From assembly GCA_041391425.1 (NCBI GenBank), contig JAWKNZ010000003.1, forward strand, positions 124,001 through 188,000: DNA of 64,000 nt, given 5' to 3'. A program made the position numbers and the translations under genes. The notes under the pieces were generated by a model. That model saw nothing but the letters and a program-made list of their open reading frames with translations. It did no database searches and was not told the origin of the DNA. Numbering within the stretch: the stretch's first letter is position 1; each line of letters begins with the position of its first letter. Positions 63,851 to 64,000 of this stretch are shown piece after piece. This DNA is from JAWKNZ01 sp041391425. GTDB taxonomy: Bacteria; Bdellovibrionota_B; Oligoflexia; Oligoflexales; JAWKNZ01.

Positions 63851-64000
63851 TTGAAAGAATATAATTGGCAATACGATCATGGTTATATATTGAACTATTT
63901 GCAAGAGTCGAGAGTTCTGTTAGATTTACTCTCATTTAGATCTAAATTAGATAGTGCAGAGTCCACCTGATTGAATACAGTGGAACTTCGGATTAGGTTA

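Overview
The window is 64 kb of AT-rich Gram-negative DNA. Envelope genes mark a double-membrane cell: two Omp85-family proteins, a TamB end, TolQRAB, heptosyltransferase, lipoprotein transglycosylase. The lineage cannot be fixed from sequence reading alone. A NtrX-type regulator with a classical GESGTGKE/GAFTGA AAA+ domain, an archaeal/eukaryote-type ProS, a full-length ABCC-like transporter, a short AMP nucleosidase, a MotAB pair and a fused FeS/NrfD subunit fit a Bdellovibrionota or other former deltaproteobacterial group better than a textbook gamma- or alphaproteobacterium. That placement is inference.

Layout. 0-3.4 kb: tamB end and a large Omp85 protein. 3.4-7.3 kb: a secreted unknown, a possible small gene and a helical-repeat protein with a HEPN-like RxxxxH motif. 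7.6-8.9 kb: fabG and four ~122-bp tandem repeats. 8.9-12.7 kb (minus): tolQ-tolR-tolA-tolB, with tolB broken by many single-base indels. 12.8-21.7 kb: heptosyltransferase, XRE/degenerate ImmA regulator, MotA/MotB, ClpS/ClpA, transglycosylase lipoprotein. 22-26.8 kb: short peptide plus strong terminator, two small unknowns, 1272-aa ABCC-like transporter. 26.9-34.7 kb: ALDH7-type dehydrogenase, TPR-like gene behind proS, adenine deaminase, RDD protein. 34.9-38.9 kb: acidic/lysine-rich repeat protein and a RAYT transposase locus inside several short-repeat arrays. 38.9-45.9 kb: FAD oxidoreductase, secreted small proteins, HelD-like helicase, AMP nucleosidase, an 88-nt structured element, YebC. 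46.1-51.5 kb: Omp85-like protein, secreted unknown, NtrY-like kinase, NtrX-like sigma-54 regulator. 51.7-54.4 kb: RimK, AspA/AstE-like hydrolase, CorA. 54.6-61.3 kb: a membrane molybdoenzyme module (FeS-NrfD fusion, Mo catalytic subunit, TorD-like chaperone, TauE/SafE exporter), possibly for sulfur oxyanions. 61.3-64 kb: HNH remnant, inverted repeats, secreted MsrB and 26-bp and 60-bp tandem arrays.

How the parts work together. TolQRAB and MotAB are proton-driven envelope machines. TamB and the Omp85 proteins build the outer membrane. ClpS delivers N-degron substrates to ClpA. RimK adds glutamates and an AspA-type hydrolase may act on related amide products. The Mo module looks like a quinone-linked respiratory complex with its own maturation chaperone and an anion exporter.

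Quality caveat. Many genes are interrupted by one missing or extra base, often in a homopolymer (tolB, the TPR gene, the aspA-like gene, the Mo subunit, msrB, the 40.8-kb secreted gene), and six single-base deletions lie in the lysine-repeat gene. In each case one base restores a family-consistent protein, so uncorrected sequencing error is as likely as real pseudogenes. These genes are annotated at their full extent.
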